Source: Phanerochaete sordida (Eukaryota > Basidiomycota > Agaricomycetes > Polyporales > Phanerochaetaceae). From it: 64,000 nt of DNA. Below the pieces are notes generated by a model that made no database searches, was not told the DNA's origin, and was given only the letters and a program-made list of their open reading frames with translations. The stretch spans positions 248,001-312,000 of the forward strand of contig BPQB01000020.1 in assembly GCA_019973155.2 (NCBI GenBank), given 5' to 3'. A program made the position numbers and the translations under genes. Below, piece after piece: positions 63,020 to 64,000 of the stretch (its first letter is position 1; each line of letters begins with the position of its first letter).

Positions 63020-64000
63020 TTTGAAAATGCAGGGTCGGGAGGTGCGAACGTGCCGGGGCGACGCTTGGGCAGGGCGAGGAGGCCGGCTGGCGTGGCGCAG
63101 CGTCAGCCCGGGCGCGCGGTCATCCCTGCGTGTCAGCCCAGCGCGAGCCCCGCGCGCGATGTGCGGCGCCGGCTCCGGGGTGTGGCGTGTGATTATGGGG
63201 ATGGGGATGGGCCTGGCTGTGGGCGACGGGGTCTGGTCAGGCTGCAGTCGCCTGATCTGTGTTGGCTGTGCATGTTACATGGGTCGTGTATGCAACATAC
63301 GGCTTCACGAAGATATCCTGTCGTGGATGGCCCTCGTATTGACATCCTTCCAGAGGGCAAAAGCGAAGACGTCGCCGAGCTTGAAGTTGCATGGGGTGCC
63401 TTCGATACACCTGAGCGGAGATGGCCACTTCGCTGGTGAATGTGACAGTCGCGACGCATGCGCCAGGGGCATTATATGTCCTCGCAGTCTCGCACACACA
63501 TGTTCTAAGGCTCGACGCTCCTTCATACGTCCTCGCGAATGATGTATATCATTCGAAAGACTATCAAGGAAAGGTCTAAGCGAGCACGCATATCATGAAC
63601 GAGAAGAAGAACGAGCTGAGTAGGAGAGGGTGCGCGGCTGCAGACGAACCTCTGTTGGAAACAAAGGTACTTACCTCTTCCTGCCACTAGTACCCCGTTG
63701 AGCTGTCGGCCCAGAAACTGGGGTGTATACGACGAGCGTTGGAAGACGGCGGCCGACTCGCGCCGCTTACACCACCTGTTCTGCGCATGCCGCTGTAGAT
63801 TCTCCAGCGCCAATTTTCGATACAGCACGCTTGCCCCTGAGGTTTTTTGAAGAATACTCACAAAATATTGACTATACGCTACGCACAGTGCTTATGATGT
63901 GTGAGGAGTAGCGAGGCAGAGCGAGACCGAGCGTATTTACGCCGAGCCTCGCCCTGCGGAGATTTCCAGAGCTTTTGATGCAGCGGGTCCATGTAGGCGC
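63020..64000. other. right end of the window, no gene recognised
   Basis: GC-rich frames at 63020-63240 are unconvincing. A plus frame about 63300-63439 (with DGPRIDILPEGKSEDVAEL) and a minus frame 63861-63523 look weakly coding. Either could belong to a gene that extends past the window. Confidence 0.3.

Overview
The window looks like nuclear DNA of a filamentous basidiomycete, probably an agaricomycete of the wood-decay (polypore) type. Genes are GC-rich and split by many introns of about 50 nt with GT...AG ends. TATA boxes lie shortly upstream of several start codons. The content also fits: expanded cytochrome P450 genes, MCT-type MFS transporters, F-box proteins, small secreted proteins, an OPT transporter and a GH18 chitinase. 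The species cannot be named from this sequence. I saw no intact tRNA, no rRNA, no CRISPR array and no bacterial-type operon.

Layout. 0-5 kb: the 3' end of an MFS transporter and a complete OPT oligopeptide transporter. 6-9.4 kb: gene A1, first member of a multi-copy gene family I do not recognise (A family). 11.4-14.5 kb: secreted GH18 chitinase and an alpha/beta hydrolase. 15-42 kb: a P450/transporter region with four intact P450 genes, three intact MCT-type MFS genes, one MFS pseudogene, one MFS tail fragment, a secreted cysteine-rich protein, and an unrecognised gene with broken copies. Three times a P450 and an MFS gene (one now dead) stand head to head across about 1.1-1.3 kb, so the repeating unit appears to be a divergent P450-transporter pair. 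No backbone-forming enzyme (PKS, NRPS, terpene synthase) is visible, so this may be a detoxification or tailoring array rather than a complete biosynthetic cluster.

42-48.5 kb: two F-box/leucine-rich proteins flank a secreted protein made of two near-identical domains. 48.7-62.2 kb: an inverted duplication with two arms of about 3.7 kb, each carrying an intact A-family gene (A2 on minus, A3 on plus). The arms flank about 6.1 kb holding a sterol O-acyltransferase gene and an IK/RED-type splicing factor gene that share a short divergent promoter. 62.5-63 kb: a small four-exon membrane-type gene.

The most unusual material is the A family. Its members have N-terminal hydrophobic segments, a long Ser/Thr/Glu/Pro-rich middle and a shared W-x-APQRADGST motif. 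A truncated tRNA-like sequence lies antisense 150-190 bp upstream of every copy. An 18-bp perfect palindrome sits exactly at the outer edge of copy A3. Exon positions were derived by hand from splice signals, reading frame and comparison between paralogues; none was checked by alignment software or RNA data.
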